Below the pieces are notes generated by a model. The model worked only from the letters and a program-made list of their open reading frames with translations. It was not told the DNA's origin and ran no database searches. DNA of 64,000 nt, from positions 558,001 to 622,000 of the forward strand of contig NZ_JBOBFV010000001.1 of NCBI RefSeq assembly GCF_050587365.1. Reading direction: 5' to 3'. The translations under genes and the position numbers were made by a program. Of the stretch, positions 16,898-24,381 are shown piece after piece. How positions within the stretch are numbered: position 1 is the first letter of the stretch; each line of letters starts with the position of its first letter. The stretch is from Plantibacter auratus. GTDB lineage: Bacteria; Actinomycetota; Actinomycetes; Actinomycetales; Microbacteriaceae.

Positions 16898-18019
16898 TCA
16901 ACCGACGCCGTGGAAGCGGTCGCGGATCTTCGCGAACAGGCCCTGCTGGAACTGCGCGAGCGCCGGAGCACCCTGGCGTCGTCCTGAGGCGAAGCTCTTG
17001 ATCAGCTCGCGTTCGCGGTGGTCGAGCTTCGTCGGCGTGACGACCTGGACGCCGATCTTGAGGTCGCCCCGGCTGTTCCCGCGGAGACGGGTGACACCGC
17101 GGTCCTTGACCGTGATGACCTCAGAGCTCTGCACGCCCGGCCGCAGCTCGACCTCGACGTCGCCGTCGAGCGCGTGGACGGTGACCTGGCGGCCGAGGAT
17201 GGCGTCGGTCATCGGGACTTCGAGCGTGCACAACAGGTCGTCGCCGTCGCGGCTGAAGACGTCGTGGTGCTTGACCTTCATCTCGAGGTAGAGGTCGCCG
17301 TTCGGGCCGCCGGCCGGGCCGACCTCGCCGCTCCCCGGCATCTGCAGACGCAGACCGGTGTCGACGCCGGCCGGGATGTCGACCGAGACGGTGCGGCGGG
17401 CACGGAGCCGACCCTGACCCTGGCAGGTGACGCACGGGGTCGCGATGATCGTGCCGTAGCCGCGGCAGGTGCCGCAGGGCGCCGACGTCATGACGTTGCC
17501 GAGCAGCGAGCGGACGGCCCGCTGGATGGAGCCGGTGCCGTGACAGATGTCGCAGGTCACCGGTGAGGTGCCGGGCTGGCAGCAGGAGCCGTTGCAGGTG
17601 CTGCAGAGCACGGCGGTGTCGACCTCGAGGTCGCGGTGGGTGCCGAAGATGACCTCGTCGAGGTCGAGCTCGACGCGCAACAGGGCGTCCTCCCCGCGTG
17701 CGCGACGGGACTTGGGTCCGCGCTGCTGGCCGCCACCGCCGAAGAAGGTGTCGAAGATGTCGCCGAAGCCGCCGAACCCGGCGTCGCCGCCACCGAACCC
17801 ACCAGCCTGCGGACCGAGGTCGTACTGCTGGCGCTGCTTGGGGTCGCTCAGCACGTCGTAGGCGTGCGTGACCTCCTTGAACCGTTCCGAGGCGTCGGAA
17901 CCCGGGTTCACGTCGGGGTGCAGTTCGCGTGCGAGGCGGCGGTACGCCTTCTTGATCTCTTCGGGCGTCGCCTCCTTGGCGACACCGAGTGCTGCGTAGT
18001 GGTCGGGGTAGTCAGCCAC
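16898..18019 (-). CDS. dnaJ: Chaperone DnaJ (DnaJ2 type)
   Basis: Co-chaperone that delivers unfolded proteins to DnaK and stimulates its ATPase. J domain at residues 5-68 with HPD at 34-36, glycine/phenylalanine-rich linker 70-100, four zinc-binding repeats (C139/C142, C156/C159, C182/C185, C196/C199) and a C-terminal substrate domain. The first zinc repeat reads CSTCNGSC, with Cys146 where the last Gly of CxxCxGxG is expected. GTG start at 18019 with AAAGG upstream. It follows hrcA in the same operon, typical for the second dnaJ of actinobacteria; grpE and dnaK are not in this window. Confidence 0.96.
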   Translation of the reverse strand: MADYPDHYAALGVAKEATPEEIKKAYRRLARELHPDVNPGSDASERFKEVTHAYDVLSDPKQRQQYDLGPQAGGFGGGDAGFGGFGDIFDTFFGGGGQQRGPKSRRARGEDALLRVELDLDEVIFGTHRDLEVDTAVLCSTCNGSCCQPGTSPVTCDICHGTGSIQRAVRSLLGNVMTSAPCGTCRGYGTIIATPCVTCQGQGRLRARRTVSVDIPAGVDTGLRLQMPGSGEVGPAGGPNGDLYLEMKVKHHDVFSRDGDDLLCTLEVPMTDAILGRQVTVHALDGDVEVELRPGVQSSEVITVKDRGVTRLRGNSRGDLKIGVQVVTPTKLDHRERELIKSFASGRRQGAPALAQFQQGLFAKIRDRFHGVG

Positions 18020-18073
18020 TGAGGGCCTTTCGTTCGAGGTGCGGAAGGTGTTGGGGGACGCGACGAGGATGCG

Positions 18074-19096
18074 TCACTCGGCGTCGAGGATGCGCGAGAG
18101 GTACCTGGCGACGGCGCGGACCGCAGCCATGTTGCTCGCGTAGTCCATTCTCGTGGGGCCGAGGACGCCGAGCCGGGCGATTTCGCCACCAGAGGAACGG
18201 TAGTTCCCGGCGAGGACACTCGTGGTCTCGAGGCCGAACGACGCGTTCTCCCGCCCGATGCTGGCGACCACGCCGTCGCGCTCGGACTCCATCTCGCCGA
18301 AGAGCCGGAGCAGCACGACCTGCTGCTCGATGGCGTCCAGGACCGGATAGATGCTGCCGGGGAAGTCGTCCTCGGTGCGGGCGAGGTTGGCGGCGCCGGC
18401 CATGACGAGGCGGTCCTGGCGCTGCGCCGAGAGTTGCTCGCGCACCGCGTCGACGATGCGGACGGCCGCCGCGCGATCGAGGTCGGCGATGTCGGCTGGG
18501 ACGTCGCCGATCGCGTCGTGGGCGTCGAGGAGTGGACGGCCCGCGACCGCCTCGTTGCACAGCGAGCGGAGCCGCGAGATGAGGTCGTCGTCGACCGGGC
18601 TCTCCGTCTCGATGAGCCGCTGCTCGACGCGGCCGTTGTCGAGGATGATGACCGCGAGCACTCGGTTCGGGGTGACGCTCACCAACTCGAGATGCCGGAC
18701 GCGTGCCCGGGAGAACATCGGGTACTGGACGAGCGCGACCTGGTTCGTCAGCTGCGACAGCAGCCGCACCGTGCGGTGCAGGACCTCGTCGAGGTCGCCG
18801 GACGCGCCGAGGAAGGTCTCGATCGCCGTCCGTTGGGCGTTGTTCAGCGGACGGCGGTCGGCCAGGTGGTCGACGAACATCCGGTAACCCTTGTCGGTGG
18901 GCACCCGGCCGGATGAGGTGTGGGGAGCGGCGATGAGCTCTTCGTCCTCGAGCTGCGCCATGTCGTTGCGGATGGTGGCTGCGGAGACCCCGAAGGAGTG
19001 GCGGTCGACGATCGTCTTGGAACCGACGGGCTCGCGCGAGGCGACGTAGTCCTGCACGATGACGCGGAGCACTTCGAGACCGCGATCCGACACCAT
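18074..19096 (-). CDS. hrcA: Heat-shock repressor HrcA
   Basis: Repressor that binds CIRCE operators and releases them on heat shock when GroEL is titrated. It is 340 residues with an N-terminal winged helix (SDRGLEVLRVIVQDYVASREPVGSKTI) and a C-terminal GAF-like dimerisation domain containing LGVLGPTRMDYASNMAAVRAV. The ATG at 19096 has GGGAGGAG at good spacing. A CIRCE-like site lies 40 bases upstream next to a -10 box, so hrcA and the whole downstream operon are likely autorepressed. Confidence 0.97.
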   Translation of the reverse strand: MVSDRGLEVLRVIVQDYVASREPVGSKTIVDRHSFGVSAATIRNDMAQLEDEELIAAPHTSSGRVPTDKGYRMFVDHLADRRPLNNAQRTAIETFLGASGDLDEVLHRTVRLLSQLTNQVALVQYPMFSRARVRHLELVSVTPNRVLAVIILDNGRVEQRLIETESPVDDDLISRLRSLCNEAVAGRPLLDAHDAIGDVPADIADLDRAAAVRIVDAVREQLSAQRQDRLVMAGAANLARTEDDFPGSIYPVLDAIEQQVVLLRLFGEMESERDGVVASIGRENASFGLETTSVLAGNYRSSGGEIARLGVLGPTRMDYASNMAAVRAVARYLSRILDAE

Positions 19097-19135
19097 CTCG
19101 ATCTCCTCCCGTCATCCACCTCGGAGCGCCGACCA

Positions 19136-19162
19136 TCAGCACTCGAAGACCCTGACTGCCAA
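19136..19162. promoter_or_regulatory. CIRCE-like operator
   Basis: TCAGCACTC-N9-GACTGCCAA, compared with the CIRCE consensus TTAGCACTC-N9-GAGTGCTAA: 8 of 9 and 7 of 9 matches with exactly the right spacing. It lies directly downstream of the hrcA -10 box, where bound HrcA would block transcription. Confidence 0.85.
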
Positions 19163-19167
19163 TCATA
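19162..19167 (-). promoter_or_regulatory. -10 box of the hrcA operon
   Basis: Minus-strand TATGAT (5 of 6) abuts and overlaps by one base the CIRCE-like operator. No clear -35 was found. Confidence 0.6.
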
Positions 19168-19240
19168 TCGTGGCCTCCGCGCGGCCGTCCCTTGCGCGGC
19201 CCCGTGCCGCGGGAATACCGTTGGCCGCAGGCGTGGGTCC

Positions 19241-19269
19241 CTGATGAGCAACACCTGGTGCGATACGCT
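19241..19269 (+). promoter_or_regulatory. Possible promoter of the DUF4870 gene
   Basis: CTGATG at 19241-19246, a 17-base spacer and TACGCT at 19264-19269. The -35 is weak. Confidence 0.35.
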
Positions 19270-19312
19270 CAGCTGGACCAATTGAATATCACTCTCCGTG
19301 AAAGGTGCGAAG

Positions 19313-19870
19313 ATGTCCGATCCGAACGCTCAGCCGCCCGTCGACCCAGCGAAGGGCGGGTCGGTTCCGCCTGCAGGAGACGGCGCAACGCCCCCTCCCG
19401 CAGCTCCGCAGCAGCCGCCCGCAGGCGCCTACCCGCCCCCGCCCGCCGGTGGCTACGCGCCGCCGCCGCCCGCTGCAGGCTCCTACCCGCCGCCGCCCGC
19501 AGGCGCCCCGCAGTACCAGCAGCCGTACGCCGCCGCTCAGCCCATGAGCCCGTCGGACGAGAAGCTCTGGTCGACGCTCATCCACATCGGTGGGATCTTC
19601 TTCGGATTCATCCCCCCGCTGATCGGCTACCTGGTCCTCAAGGACCGCGGCCCGTTCATCAAGGCGCACACGCTCACCGCGCTGAACTTCCAGCTGACGA
19701 TGCTGATCGCGCTCGTGGTCGGCTCGATCCTGACGATCGTCGTCGTGGGTCTGTTCATCATCATCGCCGTCTACGTCGTGGTGATCGTGTTCAGCATCAT
19801 CGCCGCGATCAAGGCGAACAAGGGCGAGCTGTACAGCTACCCGCTCACGATCCAGTTCATCAAGGCCTGA
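19313..19870 (+). CDS. DUF4870 membrane protein with proline-rich N-terminus
   Basis: 185-residue protein. Residues 1-80 are rich in Pro, Ala, Tyr and Gln with imperfect repeats of the YPPPPAG type, a low-complexity cytoplasmic tail probably used for protein contacts. The rest is a DUF4870 (Tic20-like) membrane domain starting KLWSTLIHIGGIFFGFIPPLIGYLVLKDRGPFI, with three hydrophobic helices. The function of the family is unknown. I preferred the ATG at 19313 over the in-frame GTG at 19298 because AAAGG lies 7 bases before it. It is a single-gene unit ended by a strong hairpin. Confidence 0.85.
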   Translation: MSDPNAQPPVDPAKGGSVPPAGDGATPPPAAPQQPPAGAYPPPPAGGYAPPPPAAGSYPPPPAGAPQYQQPYAAAQPMSPSDEKLWSTLIHIGGIFFGFIPPLIGYLVLKDRGPFIKAHTLTALNFQLTMLIALVVGSILTIVVVGLFIIIAVYVVVIVFSIIAAIKANKGELYSYPLTIQFIKA

Positions 19871-19888
19871 TCCGTCGAGTCGCACGAG

Positions 19889-19922
19889 AACAGCCCCGTC
19901 CGGTCCGCCGGGCGGGGCTGTT
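19889..19922. terminator. Bidirectional terminator hairpin
   Basis: AACAGCCCCG at 19889-19898 pairs perfectly with CGGGGCTGTT at 19913-19922, followed on the plus strand by TTCTG-type sequence. It lies between the convergent DUF4870 and hemW genes and can serve both. Confidence 0.85.
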
Positions 19923-19939
19923 CTGCGCCTCGGGCAGGG

Positions 19940-21166
19940 TCAGTCGCCGACCAGACGGCGGACGACCGCGTCGGCGAGGAGCCGTCCGCGGCGCGTGAGC
20001 TCCAGCCGTCCGAGCAGGGCCTGCCGTGCGTCGACCAGCTCCTCGGCGATGAGCCCGGCGACGGCCGTGCGAGCCTCGGGGGCGAGCGTCCGGATCGGGA
20101 TGCCGTCCCGCGTGCGGGTGAGCAGCAGGATGCGTTCGAGTTCCCGCGTCTCGTCGTCCAGGGTCTCCCGGCCGGCGGCCGGCGACTCCCCCGCCGCGAT
20201 CCGCTGGGCGTACGCCGCCGGGTGCTTGACGTTCCACCAGCGCACCCCGCCGACGTGACTGTGCGAGCCCGGGCCGACACCCCACCAGTCCTCGCCGGTC
20301 CAGTAGGAGAGGTTGTGCCGGGAGCGGTGCGTGTCGTCCGTCGCCCAGTTGCTGACCTCGTACCAGCCGTAGCCGGCCTCGGTGAGGAGATCGTCGGCGA
20401 GCTCGTACATATCGGCCTGCAGGTCTTCGTCGGGGGTCCCCACCACGCCCGAGCGGATCTGGCGCGCCAGTTTCGTCCCTGGTTCGACGATGAGCGAATA
20501 AGCCGACACGTGGTCCGGAGCGCAGGCGATCGCCGTCTCGAGTGAGACGCGCCAGTCTGCCAGGGTCTCCCCCGGCGTCCCGTAGATGAGGTCCAGGCTG
20601 ACGCCGAGGCCGGCCTCGCGAGCCCACTGCACGACGAGCGGCACCCGAGCCGGATCGTGCGTGCGCTCGAGGGTGGCGAGCACGCTCGGCACGGCGGACT
20701 GCATCCCGAAGGACACCCGGGTGAATCCGGCTTCGGCGAGCGTGCGGAGGTAGGTGGCGTCGACGGAGTCGGGGTTGGCCTCGGTCGTCACTTCAGCGCC
20801 GGGAGCGAGGTCGAAGTTGTCCGTCACGCCTCGGAGCATGCGGACCAGGTCGTCAGCGGGGAGGAGGGTCGGCGTCCCGCCACCGAAGAACACGGTCGAG
20901 ACCGGACGGTCGGGGACGGTCGATGACGCCAGGACGGACTTGCCGAAGCGGAGTTCCGCGACCGCCTCGTCGGCGTAGTCAGACTGCTTCGCGCCGCGGA
21001 GCTCGGTCGCCGTGTAGGTGTTGAAGTCGCAGTAGCCGCATCGGACCCGGCAGAACGGGACGTGCAGGTAGACCCCGAAGTTGCGTTCGTGGGCACCGAC
21101 GGCCGCCGTCTCCGGGAGGAGTCCGTCGGACGGGGCCGGATCGGCGAGTGGGAGGGCGCTCGGCAC
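19940..21166 (-). CDS. hemW: Radical SAM heme chaperone HemW
   Basis: Radical SAM protein of 408 residues, HemN-like but of the HemW group, which binds heme and delivers it to respiratory enzymes rather than oxidising coproporphyrinogen. The cluster motif CRVRCGYC gives Cys39, Cys43 and Cys46, preceded by FGVYLHVPF, and TVFFGGGTPTLL follows. HemN itself has an extra upstream cysteine arrangement that is missing here. The C-terminal HemN_C domain includes GVGPGSHSHVGG and RLELTRRGRLLADAV. The GTG at 21166 is the farthest plausible start. The gene lies between lepA and hrcA, the usual actinobacterial order. Confidence 0.93.
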   Translation of the reverse strand: MPSALPLADPAPSDGLLPETAAVGAHERNFGVYLHVPFCRVRCGYCDFNTYTATELRGAKQSDYADEAVAELRFGKSVLASSTVPDRPVSTVFFGGGTPTLLPADDLVRMLRGVTDNFDLAPGAEVTTEANPDSVDATYLRTLAEAGFTRVSFGMQSAVPSVLATLERTHDPARVPLVVQWAREAGLGVSLDLIYGTPGETLADWRVSLETAIACAPDHVSAYSLIVEPGTKLARQIRSGVVGTPDEDLQADMYELADDLLTEAGYGWYEVSNWATDDTHRSRHNLSYWTGEDWWGVGPGSHSHVGGVRWWNVKHPAAYAQRIAAGESPAAGRETLDDETRELERILLLTRTRDGIPIRTLAPEARTAVAGLIAEELVDARQALLGRLELTRRGRLLADAVVRRLVGD

Positions 21167-21176
21167 GGTCCGTCGC

Positions 21177-21821
21177 TCAGACGCCGCGCGACGGCAGGAG
21201 TGCGCGGAGGTAGGCGTCGTTCATGGTCTTGCGGCGGCGCTTGGAGCCGACGAGCTTCGCGGCACCCTTCGTCGGGCGGAAGAACGAGCGCACGACGATC
21301 CAGACGGAGTCGTCCTCGCGCTGCTCGATCGTGAAGGACTGCTCGCCGCTCTCCGGATCGCCCTCCATCGTGCCGATGGCCAGGCTCACGTGACCCGGCT
21401 CCTCGGTGACGGAGATGACGCGATGCGGCCCGACGAGCGGTTCCCCGCCGACGGTGCCGGCGAAGACGACCGTCGTGCCCGGCGTGATGAACGGCGTGCC
21501 GTCCTCGGCGAAGCGTTGCTCCTCGTGCGTCTCGATGGGTTCCAGCGGCGTACCGTCCTCGGCGAAGGCGATGCCGCCGTACTGCACGCCCGTGCCGGGG
21601 TGCACCTCGGAGATCTCCACGCCACTCGAGCGGTGCAGCCCCCAGGTGAGGAGGGCGCTGCTCGCGAGGGCGAACCGCTCCTCGCCGCTCCCGAGGCGGA
21701 ACTCGTCCTCCGACGGCACGTAACCCTCCGGCGGGTACTGCAGGAGGTCGGTCCGCTGGGTGGCACCGACGGCCGCGTAGTCGACCGCCTCGTCCTCGAA
21801 CGAACTGCGTCGTGCGTTCAC
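21177..21821 (-). CDS. DUF1990 family protein
   Basis: 214-residue cytoplasmic protein of the DUF1990 family; a function has not been established for the family. Recognisable parts are VDYAAVGATQRTDLLQYPPEGYVPSE near the N-terminus, LTWGLHRSSGVEI, the central GTTVVFAGTVGG block and a C-terminal EREDDSVWIVVRSFFRPTKGAAKLVG-like end. The GTG at 21821 overlaps the lepA stop (GTGA), and the gene is 10 bases from hemW, so it belongs to the lepA-hemW operon. Confidence 0.82.
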   Translation of the reverse strand: MNARRSSFEDEAVDYAAVGATQRTDLLQYPPEGYVPSEDEFRLGSGEERFALASSALLTWGLHRSSGVEISEVHPGTGVQYGGIAFAEDGTPLEPIETHEEQRFAEDGTPFITPGTTVVFAGTVGGEPLVGPHRVISVTEEPGHVSLAIGTMEGDPESGEQSFTIEQREDDSVWIVVRSFFRPTKGAAKLVGSKRRRKTMNDAYLRALLPSRGV

Positions 21822-23668
21822 TTCTTGTCCTTCGTCTCCACGTCCCCTGAAAGCGCTGCGATGAACGCTTCCTGAGGCACCTCGACCTTGCCGACCATCT
21901 TCATCCGCTTCTTGCCCTCCTTCTGCTTCTCGAGGAGCTTGCGCTTGCGGGTGATGTCACCGCCGTAGCACTTGGCCAGGACGTCCTTGCGCATGGCACG
22001 GACCGACTCGCGGGCGATAATCCGCGCACCGATGGCGGCCTGGATCGGCACCTCGAACTGCTGGCGCGGAATGAGCTTCTTCAGGCGCTCGGTCATGAGC
22101 ACGCCGTAGGCGTACGCCTTGTCGCGGTGGACGATGGCGCTGAACGCGTCGACCTGGTCGCCCTGCAGCAGGATGTCGACCTTCACGAGATCGGCGGCCT
22201 GCTGACCGGAGGGCTCGTAGTCGAGCGACGCGTACCCCTGCGTGCGGCTCTTCAGGTGGTCGAAGAAGTCGAAGACGATCTCGCCGAGCGGCATCGTGTA
22301 CCGCAGCTCGACGCGGTCCTCGCCGAGGTACTCCATGCCGAGCAGCGCACCTCGACGGCTCTGGCAGAGCTCCATGATGGTGCCCACGTAGTCCTTGGGG
22401 GCGAGGATGCCCACCTTGACCATCGGCTCCGACACCTCGAGGATCTTGCCGGAGGGGAACTCGCTGGGGTTCGTGACGGTGACGACCTGCTTGTCCTCCG
22501 TCTTCACCTCGTAGGTGACCGACGGCGCGGTGGCGATGAGGTCGAGGTCGAACTCGCGCTGCAACCGCTCGGTCACGATCTCGAGGTGGAGCAGGCCGAG
22601 GAAGCCGACGCGGAAGCCGAATCCGAGGGCGACGGAGGTCTCCGGCTCGTAGTTGAGCGAGGCGTCGGAGAGCTTCAGCTTGTCGAGCGCGTCGCGGAGG
22701 ATCGGGTAGTCGCTGCCGTCGATCGGGTACAGACCGGAGAAGACCATCGGCTTCGGGTCGGTGTAGCCCGGGAGGGCGTCGGTCGCCGGCTTCACCGCGG
22801 TCGTGACGGTGTCGCCGACCTTCGACTGCCGGACGTCCTTCACGCCCGTGATGAGGTAGCCGACCTCACCGACACCGAGGCCCTTCGTGGGCGTCGGCTC
22901 CGGCGAGCTGACGCCGATCTCGAGGAGGTCGTGCACCGCGCGCGTCGACATCATCTGGATGCGCTCGCGCGGACTCAGCTGGCCGTCGATCATGCGGACG
23001 TAGGTGACGACGCCACGGTAGGTGTCGTAGACGGAGTCGAAGATCATGGCGCGCGTGGGTGCGTCCGGGTCGCCCACGGGGTTCGGGATGCGGCCCACGA
23101 CGCGGTCGAGGAGTTCCTCGACACCCATACCGGTCTTGCCGGACACCCGCAGGACGTCTTCGGGCTTGCCGCCGATGAGGCTCGCGAGCTCCTTCGCGTA
23201 CTTGTCGGGGTCGGCCGCCGGGAGGTCGATCTTGTTGAGCACCGGGATGATCTCGAGGTCGTTCTCGAGGGCGAGGTAGAGGTTCGCGAGTGTCTGCGCC
23301 TCGATGCCCTGTGCGGCGTCGACGAGGAGGATCGCGCCCTCGCAGGCGGCGAGCGACCGCGAGACCTCGTAGGTGAAGTCGACGTGCCCGGGGGTGTCGA
23401 TCATGTTGAGCGCGAAGGTCTCACCGTTGAGCGACCACGGCATGCGCACGGCCTGGCTCTTGATGGTGATGCCGCGCTCGCGCTCGATGTCCATGCGGTC
23501 GAGGTACTGCGCCCGCATGTCGCGGTCCGAGACGACGCCGGTGATCTGCAACATGCGGTCCGCCAGGGTCGACTTGCCGTGGTCGATGTGGGCGATGATG
23601 CAGAAGTTCCGGATGAACGCCGGGTCGGTCGATGCCGGCTCGAGGGCCTTCACTGCTTGGGGGCTCAC
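21818..23668 (-). CDS. lepA: Elongation factor 4 (LepA)
   Basis: Ribosome-associated GTPase, 616 residues, related to EF-G and implicated in translation initiation and back-translocation. G1 AHIDHGKST, switch II DTPGHVDF, G4 NKIDLP, and the family-specific C-terminal domain (GKVEVPQEAFIAAL end) are present. I chose the GTG at 23668 (MSPQAVKALEP), which has GAGGA 5-6 bases upstream and matches the usual LepA N-terminus. An in-frame TTG at 23701 lies 5 bases after a GACAAT -10-like box and could be a leaderless start adding 11 residues. It is divergent from rpsT. Confidence 0.96.
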   Translation of the reverse strand: MSPQAVKALEPASTDPAFIRNFCIIAHIDHGKSTLADRMLQITGVVSDRDMRAQYLDRMDIERERGITIKSQAVRMPWSLNGETFALNMIDTPGHVDFTYEVSRSLAACEGAILLVDAAQGIEAQTLANLYLALENDLEIIPVLNKIDLPAADPDKYAKELASLIGGKPEDVLRVSGKTGMGVEELLDRVVGRIPNPVGDPDAPTRAMIFDSVYDTYRGVVTYVRMIDGQLSPRERIQMMSTRAVHDLLEIGVSSPEPTPTKGLGVGEVGYLITGVKDVRQSKVGDTVTTAVKPATDALPGYTDPKPMVFSGLYPIDGSDYPILRDALDKLKLSDASLNYEPETSVALGFGFRVGFLGLLHLEIVTERLQREFDLDLIATAPSVTYEVKTEDKQVVTVTNPSEFPSGKILEVSEPMVKVGILAPKDYVGTIMELCQSRRGALLGMEYLGEDRVELRYTMPLGEIVFDFFDHLKSRTQGYASLDYEPSGQQAADLVKVDILLQGDQVDAFSAIVHRDKAYAYGVLMTERLKKLIPRQQFEVPIQAAIGARIIARESVRAMRKDVLAKCYGGDITRKRKLLEKQKEGKKRMKMVGKVEVPQEAFIAALSGDVETKDKK

Positions 23669-23748
23669 GCGTTCCTCGGGGTCAGGGGTGGAATCGGGCA
23701 ACCCTCATTGTCCCACGGCGGGGAGCACCCGTGCTGCGGTACCCTGGA

Positions 23749-23777
23749 TTGCCAGAACTCAGCCCGACTGGTAATGT
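23749..23777 (+). promoter_or_regulatory. Sigma-A promoter of rpsT
   Basis: TTGCCA (23749-23754), a 17-base spacer and TAATGT (23772-23777) with an extended TG at 23769-23770. Transcription should start near 23784, leaving a leader of about 104 bases. Confidence 0.8.
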
Positions 23778-23783
23778 TGCCTG

Positions 23784-23887
23784 TTGGCTTGCGTGTGAGT
23801 TGAGACCACACGAGAACTCGCTTGAAGACGCCCTCTTCCGTCCGACGGCACCGAACATCATTTCCTCGAACCGAAAGTTGACCCAAC
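23784..23887 (+). promoter_or_regulatory. rpsT 5' leader with alternative stems
   Basis: Two short stems overlap: CGTGTG (23792-23797) with CACACG (23807-23812), and GAGTT (23797-23801) with AACTC (23815-23819). They cannot form together. A long leader before an S20 gene is compatible with autogenous control, but I see no known motif. Confidence 0.35.
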
Positions 23888-24148
23888 GTGGCAAACATCA
23901 AGTCGCAGATCAAGCGCATCGGCACCAACAAGAAGGCCAACGAGCGCAACAAGGCCGTCAAGAGCCAGCTGAAGACCGCCATCCGCGCAACCCGTGAGGC
24001 CGTCGTCGCCGGCGACAAGGCTCAGGCTGAGTCCGCACTCAAGCTCGCCTCGAAGAAGCTCGACAAGGCCGTGAGCAAGGGCGTCATCCACGAGAACCAG
24101 GCAGCGAACCGCAAGTCGGCCATCGCCAAGCAGGTCAACGCGCTCTAA
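23888..24148 (+). CDS. rpsT: 30S ribosomal protein S20
   Basis: S20, 86 residues, binds 16S rRNA in the body of the small subunit. The sequence ANIKSQIKRIGTNKKANERN and the KGVIHENQAANRKSAIAKQV end are diagnostic. GTG start at 23888 with only a weak purine stretch (GAAAG) upstream. It is monocistronic: a clear promoter on one side and a terminator on the other. Confidence 0.97.
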   Translation: MANIKSQIKRIGTNKKANERNKAVKSQLKTAIRATREAVVAGDKAQAESALKLASKKLDKAVSKGVIHENQAANRKSAIAKQVNAL

Positions 24149-24162
24149 ACGACACCAGCTGC

Positions 24163-24197
24163 AAGGCCCCGGCGTTCCTCGGAACGTGCGGGGCCTT
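24163..24197 (+). terminator. rpsT terminator
   Basis: AAGGCCCCG (24163-24171) pairs with CGGGGCCTT (24189-24197), with an inner stem CGTTCC/GGAACG (24173-24186), followed by TTTCG. Confidence 0.88.
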
Positions 24198-24218
24198 TCG
24201 CGTTCCCGGGGCATTCCG

Positions 24219-24348
24219 TTCCCTGAGTACACAGCGGTCCCTGAGCGCAAACGGGGTCCCTGAGCGCAAACAGGTCCCTGAGCGCACACGGGTCCCTGAG
24301 CGCACACGGGTCCCTGAGCGCAAACGGGTCCCTGAGCTTGTCGAAGGG
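24219..24348. repeat. 18-bp tandem repeat ending in a dispersed intergenic repeat
   Basis: Six to seven imperfect copies of GGTCCCTGAGCGCAAACG (18 bases, with CA or CC variation near the end) run head to tail. The last copy changes into CCCTGAGCTTGTCGAAGGG, a sequence recognisable as a dispersed intergenic repeat of many GC-rich bacteria. It fills the gap between the rpsT terminator and the holA stop and carries no gene. Confidence 0.85.
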
Positions 24349-24381
24349 CATCCCGCCCGCCACCACGGCCTAGTCGGCGGG

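Noticed and set aside
24219..24348. Regular repeats that might be a CRISPR array.
   Set aside because: The units are head to tail at 18 bases without unique spacers, and no cas gene is present.
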